Assembly: GCA_023334545.1 (NCBI GenBank)
Contig: JAADVB010000275.1
Coordinates: 1 to 22,428 of the forward strand
Length of the DNA stretch: 22,428 nt
Origin: Salisapilia sapeloensis
Lineage: Eukaryota; Oomycota; Peronosporomycetes; Peronosporales; Salisapiliaceae
Direction: 5' to 3'
Both the position numbers and the translations under genes were made by a program. The notes beneath the pieces are model-generated. The model was not told the DNA's origin. It searched no databases and was given only the letters and a program-made list of their open reading frames with translations. Every line of letters begins with the position of its first letter. Positions within the stretch are counted from its first letter, which is position 1. Shown here in pieces: positions 1 to 9,452 of this stretch.

Positions 1-1518
1 ACTGTCCTGCTCTTCGTTTGGTGACGATAGATTGGAAAAGTCTAGCACTCGAGTAGCTTGACAAGAAGTGCGATTGGAGAGGATTTTTGACTCTTTCTTC
101 CTACGATTCTCTTTCCAAACACCTGCAATGCTGAGCTCGTCGTCGATATCAAGCGACAAGTTCAAACGCTCATCAATCCACTCTTCCCATTGTCCGAAGG
201 AAAGAGGACTCTCCGAGGGAGATATGTCAAGCACATCGACTGCACCTTGGTTATTCAAGCTCCCTTGTCTAGTAGACACCGTACTGCCGCCTTGACCGAT
301 CACGAGTGCTTTCGGATTTTGCAGGACCTTGTAGTTAAAGCTAAAGTACTTTCGGGCGGCATGCTGAGGTCGTTCGGTTTGATCTGTCGTCTCTGTCGGA
401 AGAGCTTGAAGCTTTAGGATGTTACAGCTTGCCAAGACGGAAATGACATCGTACACACGTCGATTCTGGTCAATATTGTTCTTACTCTTGGTTTTCATCG
501 CCTTCTTCCCTTTCAGATTGTGCAGACAGATACTCGCTTCTTGCAAGGAGATTTTATCGTCACTACAGCGCTGAAACAAGAGAGCCAACAAGTGCATCGT
601 GGCTCCGGACAGATACGGTAACTTTTGAGCTTCAACATCATTTCGAATAGCCTCATAGACATGAAACTCGATCACATCTGTACTTGGTTTCGACCGACCC
701 TCTTCCTCTACGCTCGCAATGGTTTCATCGACTTGCTTTTTAATCTTCGTAAGACGTTCGTGGATCCCGTTCCTTCCAAAATACAAGAACTGTCGATTCA
801 CTTGTCCGCCACCGTTTCCTCTTGGACGCTGCCGATGAATGACGCCAAGGCCTACATTATTCCACCTTATGCATCAATACCTCGATAAACACACGATCAT
901 ACTGGTCTCTCACCCTCCAGTACGTGCAGTACGTCATAAATGCGTCGTTTCCGAGGAACTGCACGTCAGACAAGTCAGTTGTTGCACCTGATACTATCTT
1001 ATATCCATGTCTACCGTGCACATTGTAGAGTGCTTTTGCATCAACCGGAACTGCACCATCCTCCATATCATTCTCTCGTTTTATCTCTATCTTATGCTTC
1101 TCAAAGTAGCACAACACAATCTGTGTACTACATCCATCCAACTTGAGCACTTGTCCAAGAATCGAATGAAGACAAAAGGATCGAAATATACATTTGCTGA
1201 AGGTTCGTCGCCGCCATGAGTCTAGCTTGGATATCATTCCACGTCTTCAATGGAATCGCAAGCTTCACTTCTTTCTTCTTCCTTCTCCGCTTACGCTGTC
1301 CTAGTGACCCATAACTTTCTTGACACTTAAACGTTCGTTTCCGCGCTCGCTCCGGTCGCTTCCACTCGGGCGTTCGGGAAGCAACCTCCGACTTGCACGT
1401 ACGTGAACGAGTACAAGCCACCATGCTTACGGTCGGCAACGAAGGTTTCCAAATGCGCGCGAGAGAGATCTTTTTCGACCAAAAGTTGAAGTTGCCGTTG
1501 CCGTGTCATCGGCAACAT
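1..1518 (-). CDS. E2F/DP-like winged-helix protein, 3' end outside the window
   Basis: Proposed exons (reverse strand) are 1518-1399, 1325-1192, 1127-914 and 828 to the window edge, with introns of 73, 64 and 85 bp (GTGCAAGT..AAG, GTATAT..TAG, GTGAGA..CAG). This gives 432 codons with no stop, so the gene continues beyond base 1. The first in-frame ATG is at 1518. Residues about 233-296 look like an E2F/DP DNA-binding winged helix: a hydrophobic helix (ATMHLLALLFQRC), a second helix (ISLQEASICLHNL), then NRRVYDVISVLASCNIL at 278-292, which matches the RRxYDxxNVL recognition-helix signature. Residues about 50-60 are strongly basic (RKRRRKKKE). No dimerisation or transactivation part is recognised. 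E2F/DP proteins control cell-cycle transcription; that role is inferred. Residues 1-156 resemble nothing I know, and the first three exons could belong to a separate upstream gene. The final exon is the best supported. Confidence 0.6.
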
Positions 1519-1677
1519 GGAAACACAGGTGAGATGGGTACATAGGAGCAAAGGGAAACATCAATCTCTTTGGCAACGTTCATCACGTCAACAGCATGGC
1601 AATTTGTCAATTACAAGGAAGCTCAGGTAGGTGCTGAACGAAGAAAAGAGTCGTGCAAGGAATCATTTTCTTTCTTC

Positions 1678-2671
1678 TTACGCGAGCTGCAACGCGAGCG
1701 ACTCGATCGTCTCGAACTTGTTCGTCTGCGCTTTCCATTCAGCCGGGATACCTCCATCGTCAGACGTATCGGCTGCTGCCAAGCACGCGCCAATGACGAT
1801 AGACCGACTGCAGTTGTCTCCGCCAGCCAAAATGTTCGTCCGAACGCCTTCGACATAGTCCTTGGAGCTCAGGAGGATGTACAACATGCCCTGAAGCACG
1901 CCTGGGAGACCACAAGCTTTTCCGTACGTCGCCACGGCCTTGGACGCGTCCGGGTACGTCTTCTCCTCTACGTCTCGGATCACTCCTTCCACCAGCGTCC
2001 TACATCTCAGTCTTAGACTTGGTCTTGCTATACATATGAAGGGAAATATACTTGGTGTCAGACGTCAGATGCGAGTCGGATGCCAGCGTCTTGATAGCGT
2101 CGACCACGGGACGGCCGATCACCACTTGCTGGAGCAGGAGAGCGACCGCCACGGCCGCGTCTTCTGCCTCCTGTCCTTCCTGGTGCACGCGCGTGGCCTC
2201 CCTTGTCTTGGCCACCAACTGCTCCGTATCACCAAAGTACTTAGCCACCAGCATAGGCGTCTTGATCGCTCCATGCGCGTCTTGGCTCGGACTCGACAAG
2301 TGCGGATACTTGTGTCCGGCGTCTCCCTTCTCGACCAAGTTCTTAAAGACCTTATTTAGACGACCAGAGTAGCTCTTGGCTGCCTCGTAGCTCACGTCGC
2401 CGAACTCAGTTGGGTCAAAGTCTCCTCGAGACGCCACATGCCGTAGCAACGGAAGCACCTCGTCTCCATACGGGCTCAATTCACCTCGCTCGTACGTGTA
2501 GAAAGGAGCACTCGGTGTGTCATAGAACTCTGGATCCGGTTTCGTACCGACTAGAGAATCCATCTTGGCCTGGTCATAGATCCAATGCAAAGGCATCGTC
2601 GCGGCATCAGCGACAAAGCCACCAAGAACACCTGAGATCGCACGTTTATTAGGACTACGACTAGCTGCCAT
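1678..2671 (-). CDS. ADP-ribosylglycohydrolase family protein (crystallin-J1 type)
   Basis: Two exons, 2671-2052 and 1999-1678, flank a 52-bp intron (GTATATTTCC..GATGTAG); the joined product is 313 residues. ATG 2671 has a good context (AAC ATG GCA). The reading frame is open further upstream but has no ATG there. The N-terminus has the family's first acidic motif in the variant form GFVADAATMPLHWIYD (residues about 18-33), and the second exon has GGDNCSRSIVIGA at about 266-278. This pairing is characteristic of the J1-crystallin / selenoprotein J branch rather than the GGDxDT form of classical ARH1/ARH3. The family removes ADP-ribose from proteins or small molecules using Mg2+, but this branch has no well-defined substrate, so activity is inferred. 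No signal peptide is visible. It is divergent from the CCCH gene, with 246 bp between start codons. Confidence 0.85.
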
Positions 2672-2917
2672 GTTCTTTTCCGTCGTAATGACTAGACTAG
2701 TTTTTGGAGATGCTTGATAAACAAGGAACACTGGTGTGAAAATAAGAACTACTGCAGAGACAGCAAAGAGTCGCCACAAGAGACTTGGAGGCGAAGAAAG
2801 CGTAAGGATGGTGATGATGTCTTCTCGATCCGAAAATTCGTGTCTTCAAGTTGTCTCATTAGGATAGGACCATTTATGACGCTATTTTTCATTGACCAGA
2901 AGACCAGCAATTTCAAA

Positions 2918-3805
2918 ATGGACACGACGAATGTACTAAAGAAGCGCAAGACAGAGCGCAAAGCACGTTCTCGAAAGACTGAACTTTGTAAACACTTTGA
3001 CAAACCTGGTGGATGTCCGTATACGGATTGTAAATTTGCACATGGGACGGATGAATTGCAGGAGGGAGGGAGTGCGACGATAGCTGCGCAACGAGAGTTA
3101 ATACGACAGCAAGTTGTGAGTCGGAAGGAAGAAAAGTTTACGGAGAATAAGTCGCATGGAAGAGCTGGAGTAATCGAGAGATATTATACGCAGCTCTTTT
3201 CCTGTGATACGATGGATCAAACAGGGGAAGACCAGTACGTCCACATGCACTCCAATCGTTTATGCGTGGTACGATCTTCTTCTCTATCCTCTTCCTTACT
3301 TTATAGATTGACAGGACATGACAGGTCGGTGTCGCTCCGACGCACAAGTTGTTCCAATCGAGTATAGAAAAGGTAGTCTTCACAGACGCCATCCTCGAGA
3401 GCAACGTATCTGGGAAGAAGAAGAAGGGAGGCGTGTTTCTAAACGCACACTCGATCCTCGGACATGTCTACACTTGTGATGGGAAGTCCTATATCCTACG
3501 AAGGTACATAAACCATACTAGAGACACATGAAGACTCGATTGTTCAATCCAAATGTAGCTGCATACGAGGGAGACTGCTGGAAGTGAATAAACGCTTGAT
3601 GCAGGACCCAACGTTGCTAGAGAACAAGCCTGAAACCGACGGCTACTTGGTCATTGTCCAGCCAAAGCATACGGAAGTCATGCAGATCCAAGCGTCGCTA
3701 CTGTCGCATGCTGAGTACAAGCAGTTCCGAGCGTTTTCTCCAGTCCCAACTGATGATACGTCGACGCCAGTAGAAGCAGCAGAGGTTGTCCATGATAGGA
3801 TGTAG
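2918..3805 (+). CDS. ABITRAM: CCCH zinc finger fused to an ABITRAM/FAM206A domain
   Basis: Exons 2918-3268, 3325-3503 and 3559-3805 (introns of 56 and 55 bp, GTACGA..ACAG and GTACAT..TGTAG) give 258 residues. The N-terminus is basic and followed by one tristetraprolin-like finger, TELCKHFDKPGGCPYTDCKFAHG, spaced C-x8-C-x4-C-x3-H (about residues 26-43). Everything after about residue 85 aligns by eye along the whole ABITRAM protein: GVIERYYTQLF, HSNRLCVV, VSGKKKKGG, CDGKSYILRSCIRGRLLEVN, ENKPETDGYLVIVQPK and a C-terminal LLSHAEYKQF. Both splice junctions fall inside conserved blocks, which fixes them. ABITRAM has a GcvH-like fold and in vertebrates binds actin and sits in nuclear speckles; the finger suggests RNA binding, but that is inference. 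Its stop lies 56 bp from the stop of the convergent Csm1-like gene. Confidence 0.88.
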
Positions 3806-3861
3806 GCTAGGATAGGTACGACGATCGTGGCTCTTTATTACATACTTTTGTCTGCCCCCAA

Positions 3862-5031
3862 TTACGACTTGGCATCCTTCTTCCCACTTTTCGAGCGTCC
3901 GTCCTGAATGGCAATGTCCAGGACGGATCGAAAGAAGGCACTTCGTTTCGTCTTGCTAAAAGAAAACTCGTCCTAGTATATGATAAACGCGTTAGGGCAT
4001 GACAGGAAGATGAGCTACTAGAGAAGCGTACTCGAAGGTATGATGGCAGCTTGGACGTCATCGACGGCTGGTCACTCGGGTAGTAGTCAATGTCATCGGC
4101 CTCATTGTCTGGTATGCCCAGATCGAATTGCACTCGATTACCAGATGCAGCATCCACTGTCGTGCAGCTAATGTCTGTATATCCGTCTGTACTATCATCA
4201 GCGTCCTCTCCACTAGCCTCTACGAGCTTTATGTCGGTGTTCGTGACGAAACGGTAGAGATCTAGGAGCTAGACAACGATGATAAACGATGCTTTTGATA
4301 GAGACAAGAGTGCAGATAGGTACCTTTTGTAGCTTAGGAAGCTCTGGGCCAGTCGAACTCGTGCTCGGACGTTGTTGTGCTTGCTGTAGCGAAGTCTTGA
4401 GTGCTGTCACTTGTTTCTGGAGGGACGAGATGGTTTTCTCTAGTGACTTTCTCTCCTCTGATGCTGTCTTTCTAGCGCTCTGTAGCATCGATTCAGCTTT
4501 CTTTGCTCTGTCTTCGTATGCATTGGCAGATTGCTTCGATCCATTCGTCGAGGACGCATTGGATAGTTTGGATGGCAATGACACGGTCGATTGTGGCCTA
4601 GACGGAGCTTTAGGTGGTAAGTCGTAATCTTTTGTTCCGTTCGTAGCAACCGATCGCTTCTTTGAGGCAGATGAAGCGTTGGTACTGGACGCAGACTTTT
4701 TCGTTTGTGCGGAGTTAGACGCCGATTTCGCCTTTGGAGGTCGTCCTCTCTTGGCTGCCTTTGGCTTAGGTGCCGGTGTCTCCCGATTTGATGCATCGGA
4801 CGAGTCTGAACTATACGACTTTGAGCCAGCAGAAGTAGGTGCTTTCGATGCACTGGCCACGGATTTTTTTGTCGATGACGAAGCAGAAGCTAGTTTAGCC
4901 TTTGGGGGACGAGATGACCCTTTCTTCATTGCCTTGGGCGGAGGTGCTGGAGGATCATAATCGGACGCGTCCGAAGAGTCTGAACTATACGTCGGTGCCT
5001 TCCGCTTGCCTCCTCGTGCACTCGTGCTCAT
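3862..5031 (-). CDS. CSM1: Csm1/Pcs1-like monopolin subunit with AT-hook
   Basis: Exons 5031-4324, 4268-4032 and 3972-3862 (introns 55 and 59 bp, GTACCT..CTAG and GTACGC..CTAG) give 351 residues. Residues 1-150 are low-complexity, Ser/Lys/Pro-rich, and contain an internal duplication plus an AT-hook-like KRGRPPK at 94-100. A coiled coil follows at about 172-220. Residues 237-351 match the Csm1/Pcs1 globular domain by eye: LLDLYRFVTNTDIKLVE, a strand pair NRVQFDLGIP..DIDYYP, then LPSYLRDEFSFSKTKRSAFF, equivalent to the family's closing 'LPxYL..xxxF' helix. Csm1/Pcs1 dimers cross-link kinetochore components and act at rDNA in fungi; a similar role here is inferred. The domain assignment depends on both introns being real, and each keeps the frame and joins conserved blocks. 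Confidence 0.75.
4693..4989 (-). repeat. Imperfect tandem duplication inside the Csm1-like gene
   Basis: Residues 15-58 and 73-113 of the Csm1-like protein begin with the same nine residues, YSSDSSDAS, and continue with matching order: a Pro/Ala stretch, KAMKKGSSRPPKAK versus KAAKRGRPPKAK, then an Ala/Ser/Thr-rich tail ending TKKS. Only the second copy has the GRP core of an AT-hook. The SSDSSDAS block has several Ser residues followed by Asp at +3, which is the casein kinase 2 pattern. Phosphorylation is inference. Confidence 0.7.
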
Positions 5032-5348
5032 CCTCTTTTCCCGCTTTTTGTTTCAAAATCGGCACGAAAGCGTTTAAATTAGGATCGATACTCAACTCCA
5101 GTCATTTTGCAGCTACTCGAGTCATGAGCTCTAGATATATTTTCATCTTGATAGCCTCCTCCTAAGTGTCAATTATACGGCAAACCCTGGGTCTTGTTAC
5201 GAGAAATGGCCGTTAGCATGACAAGTATGTGTGGTAGACGATCGCTCATATGCAAAGTCTGTACATTGATTTATTCATGCATTTCTATTTCTTGTTCAGA
5301 GAATGTAAAAAAGGTTAAAAGTTGATACGTTAAGCTTGTGTACGAAAG
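5032..5348. other. Intergenic, Csm1-like promoter side and P4-ATPase 3' flank
   Basis: These 317 bp lie upstream of the Csm1-like gene and downstream of the P4-ATPase stop, both genes being on the reverse strand. The part next to the P4-ATPase stop is AT-rich. I see no convincing gene, hairpin or repeat. No clear Inr+FPR promoter match is visible in the orientation of the Csm1-like gene. Confidence 0.5.
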
Positions 5349-8300
5349 TCACGCCATGACAGATCCTCGTTTCATCACCAATTGTGCCTCAGCTTCATTT
5401 GTACGAGCGTCTGTCGCGAAGGCAAACCCTTGGTAACTGTGACGAGATTCGCTATTAGTACTAGCAACTTGCTCATCATCTCGACGACCAGGTGCAATCG
5501 AGGCTATCCGACTATTCCTCTTTTTGTTCACTTTGACAGGTATCTCCACGGCTGCGTCACTCGTGTCTTCATATACCAGTTTATTCCGGTCTAGTTGAAA
5601 TTTAACCACTTCCTTCGTGATTTGCCAGTACTCCGGGTACAACATGGTCTTCAAACTACATCGAGCGAACGTCGGAAGAAGGCTAATGACCGTAACTAGT
5701 AATCCAAGTAGCCAAAACACTCTCGACGTCATCGTCATACCCATCACGTGTTCCCAGCTCAAACCGGACAGCAGAGTGATTTGCTCCGAGACAAGGCCGA
5801 CGACAACCCAAGACACGAAGGATGCAATGTATAGAACGTAGTTGATCGCTAAAAAGCTATTTTGGAACAGCGCGAGTTTCAGATTCGCGACGATCACGAT
5901 GAGCGTAAAAATGACATTTCCATAGAGCCACATCGATGTGGTTGCACCGCCAACGTCGTCATATTCCATGCCGATGAAAGTGACAAGAGCGATAAGGATA
6001 GACTCTACCACAGCTTCAAGAACCCATAGCGTGAAGATCTTGGCATTCAAGTCTCGGTCTCGAGGACCAGAGTAGTAAAGCTTTGGGAATTGTAACACCA
6101 CATCGGCGTCTACATCCTGATCTAAGATGGACAATGCAACGACTGGAACCGCTGTGAACCAGATATTATAAAGCTGGACGCCAGCTTCGAGGAAAAACTT
6201 TTGGCCAGTGAATTCGCAATAAAAGGCATACCAGTATTGCGCTGCGGTGAAGAGGATATTCTTGTAGAATATATACAACACGAGTTGGGCTGTCCGGCGG
6301 TAGTTCCATCGACCATGCACCAATAGTAACCGTTTGAGATATCGAAAGCGGGCAATTGCGTAATCGCTCGAGTTCACGGCTTGCATTCCTTCCTGTCCTG
6401 AGATGCCTACACCAATGTGCGCTTCCTGGATCATCGATACGTCATTCGCACCATCACCAATTGATAACGTTCGAGCGGTTGGGACATACTCCTTAATAAG
6501 AGCTGCCATTTGAGCTTTCTGCGCTGGAGAAACTCGGCATGCAATGACGGCTTTACAGTACTGAGAGAATTCAGCTAGACGTGGCCGGCATGCGCCACTA
6601 AGAGCATGATACAAAGTCTCTCCATCAATCACTAAAGCGAGACCTTTTAGCCCGCCACGCGTGGATGTCGGAGCTGACAAATATGCATCCACAGCTAAAG
6701 CTCTCAATTCAATATTTTCCTTGAGTAACTTGCGGACTCGCTCTGCATTAGGTGCGTTGTGTGCATTAATAGTTACTATCTCCATATCGTTTGTTAGAAG
6801 CTGGCATGCAAAGCCAATGTTGATCGCAGTTTCCTCCTTGTCTCCCGTAAGGACCCACACTCGAATACCAGCTTCAGACAGATTGGCAATGGTGTCCGGT
6901 ACGCCTTCTTGCAGCTTGTCTTCGATGGCCGTTGCTCCTAGAAGTTCAAGTCCAGTCTCTATTTCATCCATACACGAGTCAATGGCATTCGTTTCCTCCC
7001 GCTTGCGCTTATTAATCTCATCCAAGTTATTCTGAGCAGCATGGAAGCGTCTGGCCCAGTCAATGTAGTAGGCTGGATCGAGGTCTCGCTTGGCAATCGT
7101 CAGGGTTCGCAATCCGTCTTCAGCATATTGATTGACGTGGTTGTATGTTGCCTCCTTCATGCCTTCACGTGGAGATGATGGCGAAGTACCAATCTGCAGC
7201 CGATCCAACACGATCACGTCTGCTCCTTTCGTATAGAGTACAATGCTTCCATCCGGATGTCGAACGACTGTCGACATTCTCTTCCGTGCGCTTGTGAATT
7301 CAAGTACGTCCATGACTTCAAAGTCATGAATCTTTCCATTCATTTCCACTTGAGCAACTCCAGGACATCGGTTAATAAACGAGTACCCAAAGTACGCTGC
7401 TCCAGCGACAAGAGCTTGCTCGTCAGGAGAAGAAGCGGATAATGTAACTTCGCTTGAACCTTCGTGATGTTCTGGAATCACAGTGTGACATACAGCTAGA
7501 TGCGTGAAGAAAGCAGCGATACGAGCCTTTTGCTCATCTCCTGACTTACCGTTCATATCTTCTGTCATCCTTGGGTCCTCAAAGTTCACATACGGAACGA
7601 CCGGGTTAGCGGTGCTACTTCGTGAAGGCTCAGGAAGTGGTTTGCCAGCACGTCGCAAAGCTGCCAAGCCGATCTCTGTCGTTCCTTTTCCGTACGAAAT
7701 TCCTCCTATCGAGCACTTGCGAAACTCCATGACGTTGCACGTAAGCGTACCAGTTTTATCGGAAAAAATATAAGATATTTGCCCCAGCTCTTCATTAAGC
7801 GACATGGATCGAACGAGTGCCGGTGTATCGGTTTCTTCATGATAAATATTAATATCCCATTGAATGAACATAGCTTGGAGATACTTGACCATGCTCACAG
7901 AGACACAGAGTGAGATTGGAACGAACTGATACATGAGCAGCAAGTAGTAGAAAAACATGATGACCCAGTCAACACCGATCGAGTTGCTCGAGGTTTCCAG
8001 CTGGAGATACCACGGTAACTTGTCGATAAGTGTCGAAAGAACAGTACCAGTCGATCCAATGGCGCTAAAAACGATGAGCATCACCAGCAGCTTGACGATG
8101 TACTGGTTAATCGCCTGATCCATTGTACTCATTTTCGACGGTGGTGCGGAATTACTCATCATGATTTTAGTATCTTTGCCGGTGTTAATCACCATACCAT
8201 GAATCCAATCCGTACTACGAACTGTACAACCGCGTAGTAAAATGCTTTCGTATGGTATTGATTGCTTTCCTTTCCCATCCAGTTCCAATACGCCTTGGAA

Positions 8301-8957
8301 ACTGTTAATCGCATTATTCGGGTGTTCACAGCGAATGCATCCACTCATTCCGAGCAAGTTATCACTCGTACCCATGTCAGCTAGAGTGCACTCCATAGCT
8401 GACCGGACTTTGAGATTCGTTTCGCCGTCTAGTGACTTTGTCTCCACATAGCATACGCCTGCGGGTGGCGCATCAGGCACTTCACTTACAGCCAGCAATA
8501 GAAGGTCTGCTGGTACAGAATCTCGATTACATAGCTTTACAATGTCACCGACAGCGACATCAGCCCACCTTTTGTTTTGGAAGTCATGTGACTGTCGATT
8601 CAAAACACTTGTAAGGCGATAGTTGGCGATGTTATCAGCAATGTGCCGCTTATGGTCTTCAAGAATTGCAAGGACAGCGTCGACGGCAATGATAAAGGCG
8701 AGAGCTGGTAGCGTAGATGGCTGGCCGCTAGTGTTACTGATTTGCGGAATGCATTGTAATATGCAGACAACAAGAAAATAAAAATTGGCGAGTTTCCGAA
8801 AGCTTTCAAAGAGGAACTTGGGTAGAAATGATAGCAATGTGTACTTGGACGTAACGACGAAGTTGTCACAGAAACCGTGTTCGGCCGCCTCGACCGATGC
8901 GCCAAAACGAATGACGCGATACTCGTCCTTTGCAGCATTCACAGAACTTTTGCTCAT
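5349..8957 (-). CDS. P4-type ATPase, phospholipid flippase
   Basis: A single uninterrupted exon encodes 1202 residues, the normal size for a P4-ATPase alpha subunit. It should move aminophospholipids from the outer or lumenal leaflet to the cytosolic leaflet, usually with a CDC50 partner, which is not in this window. Visible landmarks in order: KYTLLSFLPKFLFESF plus FYFLVVCILQ (start of TM1); actuator-loop DGET at 177-180; PISL in TM4 at 347-350; phosphorylation motif DKTGTLT with Asp400; SASSPDEQALV and KGAD in the nucleotide domain; TGDKEETAINIGFA from 704; GDGANDVSMIQEAHIGVGISG from 834; then six hydrophobic C-terminal segments at about 890-1100. PISL instead of the cation-pump PEGL, and the DGET actuator, place it firmly in P4. 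The C-terminal 100 residues are hydrophilic and probably cytosolic. ATG 8957 is the first Met. Subfamily (Dnf/Drs2/Neo1) is not resolved. Confidence 0.96.
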   Translation of the reverse strand: MSKSSVNAAKDEYRVIRFGASVEAAEHGFCDNFVVTSKYTLLSFLPKFLFESFRKLANFYFLVVCILQCIPQISNTSGQPSTLPALAFIIAVDAVLAILEDHKRHIADNIANYRLTSVLNRQSHDFQNKRWADVAVGDIVKLCNRDSVPADLLLLAVSEVPDAPPAGVCYVETKSLDGETNLKVRSAMECTLADMGTSDNLLGMSGCIRCEHPNNAINSFQGVLELDGKGKQSIPYESILLRGCTVRSTDWIHGMVINTGKDTKIMMSNSAPPSKMSTMDQAINQYIVKLLVMLIVFSAIGSTGTVLSTLIDKLPWYLQLETSSNSIGVDWVIMFFYYLLLMYQFVPISLCVSVSMVKYLQAMFIQWDINIYHEETDTPALVRSMSLNEELGQISYIFSDKTGTLTCNVMEFRKCSIGGISYGKGTTEIGLAALRRAGKPLPEPSRSSTANPVVPYVNFEDPRMTEDMNGKSGDEQKARIAAFFTHLAVCHTVIPEHHEGSSEVTLSASSPDEQALVAGAAYFGYSFINRCPGVAQVEMNGKIHDFEVMDVLEFTSARKRMSTVVRHPDGSIVLYTKGADVIVLDRLQIGTSPSSPREGMKEATYNHVNQYAEDGLRTLTIAKRDLDPAYYIDWARRFHAAQNNLDEINKRKREETNAIDSCMDEIETGLELLGATAIEDKLQEGVPDTIANLSEAGIRVWVLTGDKEETAINIGFACQLLTNDMEIVTINAHNAPNAERVRKLLKENIELRALAVDAYLSAPTSTRGGLKGLALVIDGETLYHALSGACRPRLAEFSQYCKAVIACRVSPAQKAQMAALIKEYVPTARTLSIGDGANDVSMIQEAHIGVGISGQEGMQAVNSSDYAIARFRYLKRLLLVHGRWNYRRTAQLVLYIFYKNILFTAAQYWYAFYCEFTGQKFFLEAGVQLYNIWFTAVPVVALSILDQDVDADVVLQFPKLYYSGPRDRDLNAKIFTLWVLEAVVESILIALVTFIGMEYDDVGGATTSMWLYGNVIFTLIVIVANLKLALFQNSFLAINYVLYIASFVSWVVVGLVSEQITLLSGLSWEHVMGMTMTSRVFWLLGLLVTVISLLPTFARCSLKTMLYPEYWQITKEVVKFQLDRNKLVYEDTSDAAVEIPVKVNKKRNSRIASIAPGRRDDEQVASTNSESRHSYQGFAFATDARTNEAEAQLVMKRGSVMA

Positions 8958-9452
8958 GCTTGACTGACAAATTTAACGATATACCGCTAACACATCCAGC
9001 GGGACTCGGACTCGCACAGTTTTCTGAATGCAGACGCTAAGCTCTGGTCGTTACATCCATTTCGTTCGATCTATTTTAAGCAATAAAATTGAAATGTCGA
9101 AGTAGTTTCAACTACGGCACATGCAAAACCAGCTCTAGATATACTGTGCAAAGCATTCCGCCTGTTCACACCAATAAACTGCATGAATAAATAGTCTGGT
9201 CAAGACTCATTTCTATGAGTAAATTGATAATTCTTTCTTAAGTGAAGTATTTAAAACATTGCTACTAATAAATTTATTTGGAAACTTGGATTTCATGGAC
9301 CGACGAATGGGTGCATACTTGGTCAAACGTATCGGACATGGAGATTCGAGCGATTTGGATAAGTGGTAGTGCTAGTTCATTGAAATCATCTCTTTGGTAG
9401 CTATAACTGGAGGACGAGTACTAGTCGTGTATATCTTTTATTGACATTGTTA
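8958..9452. other. Intergenic, 495 bp
   Basis: This AT-rich stretch is upstream of the P4-ATPase start and downstream of the ArfGAP-PDZ stop (both reverse strand). It should hold the flippase promoter. A weak initiator-like GCATTCAGAAA occurs in that orientation about 65-75 bp before the flippase ATG, but it is not a good match. No coding region or repeat is recognised. Confidence 0.5.

Noticed and set aside
1570-2016. Forward frame of 148 codons
   Set aside because: It is the complement of the second exon of the ADP-ribosylglycohydrolase and has no recognisable domain.
2672-2779. Hydrophobic N-terminal extension (signal-anchor-like) of the ADP-ribosylglycohydrolase
   Set aside because: The frame is open but starts with TTG, not ATG; the first ATG (2671) has a good context and matches the family's normal start just before the first catalytic motif.
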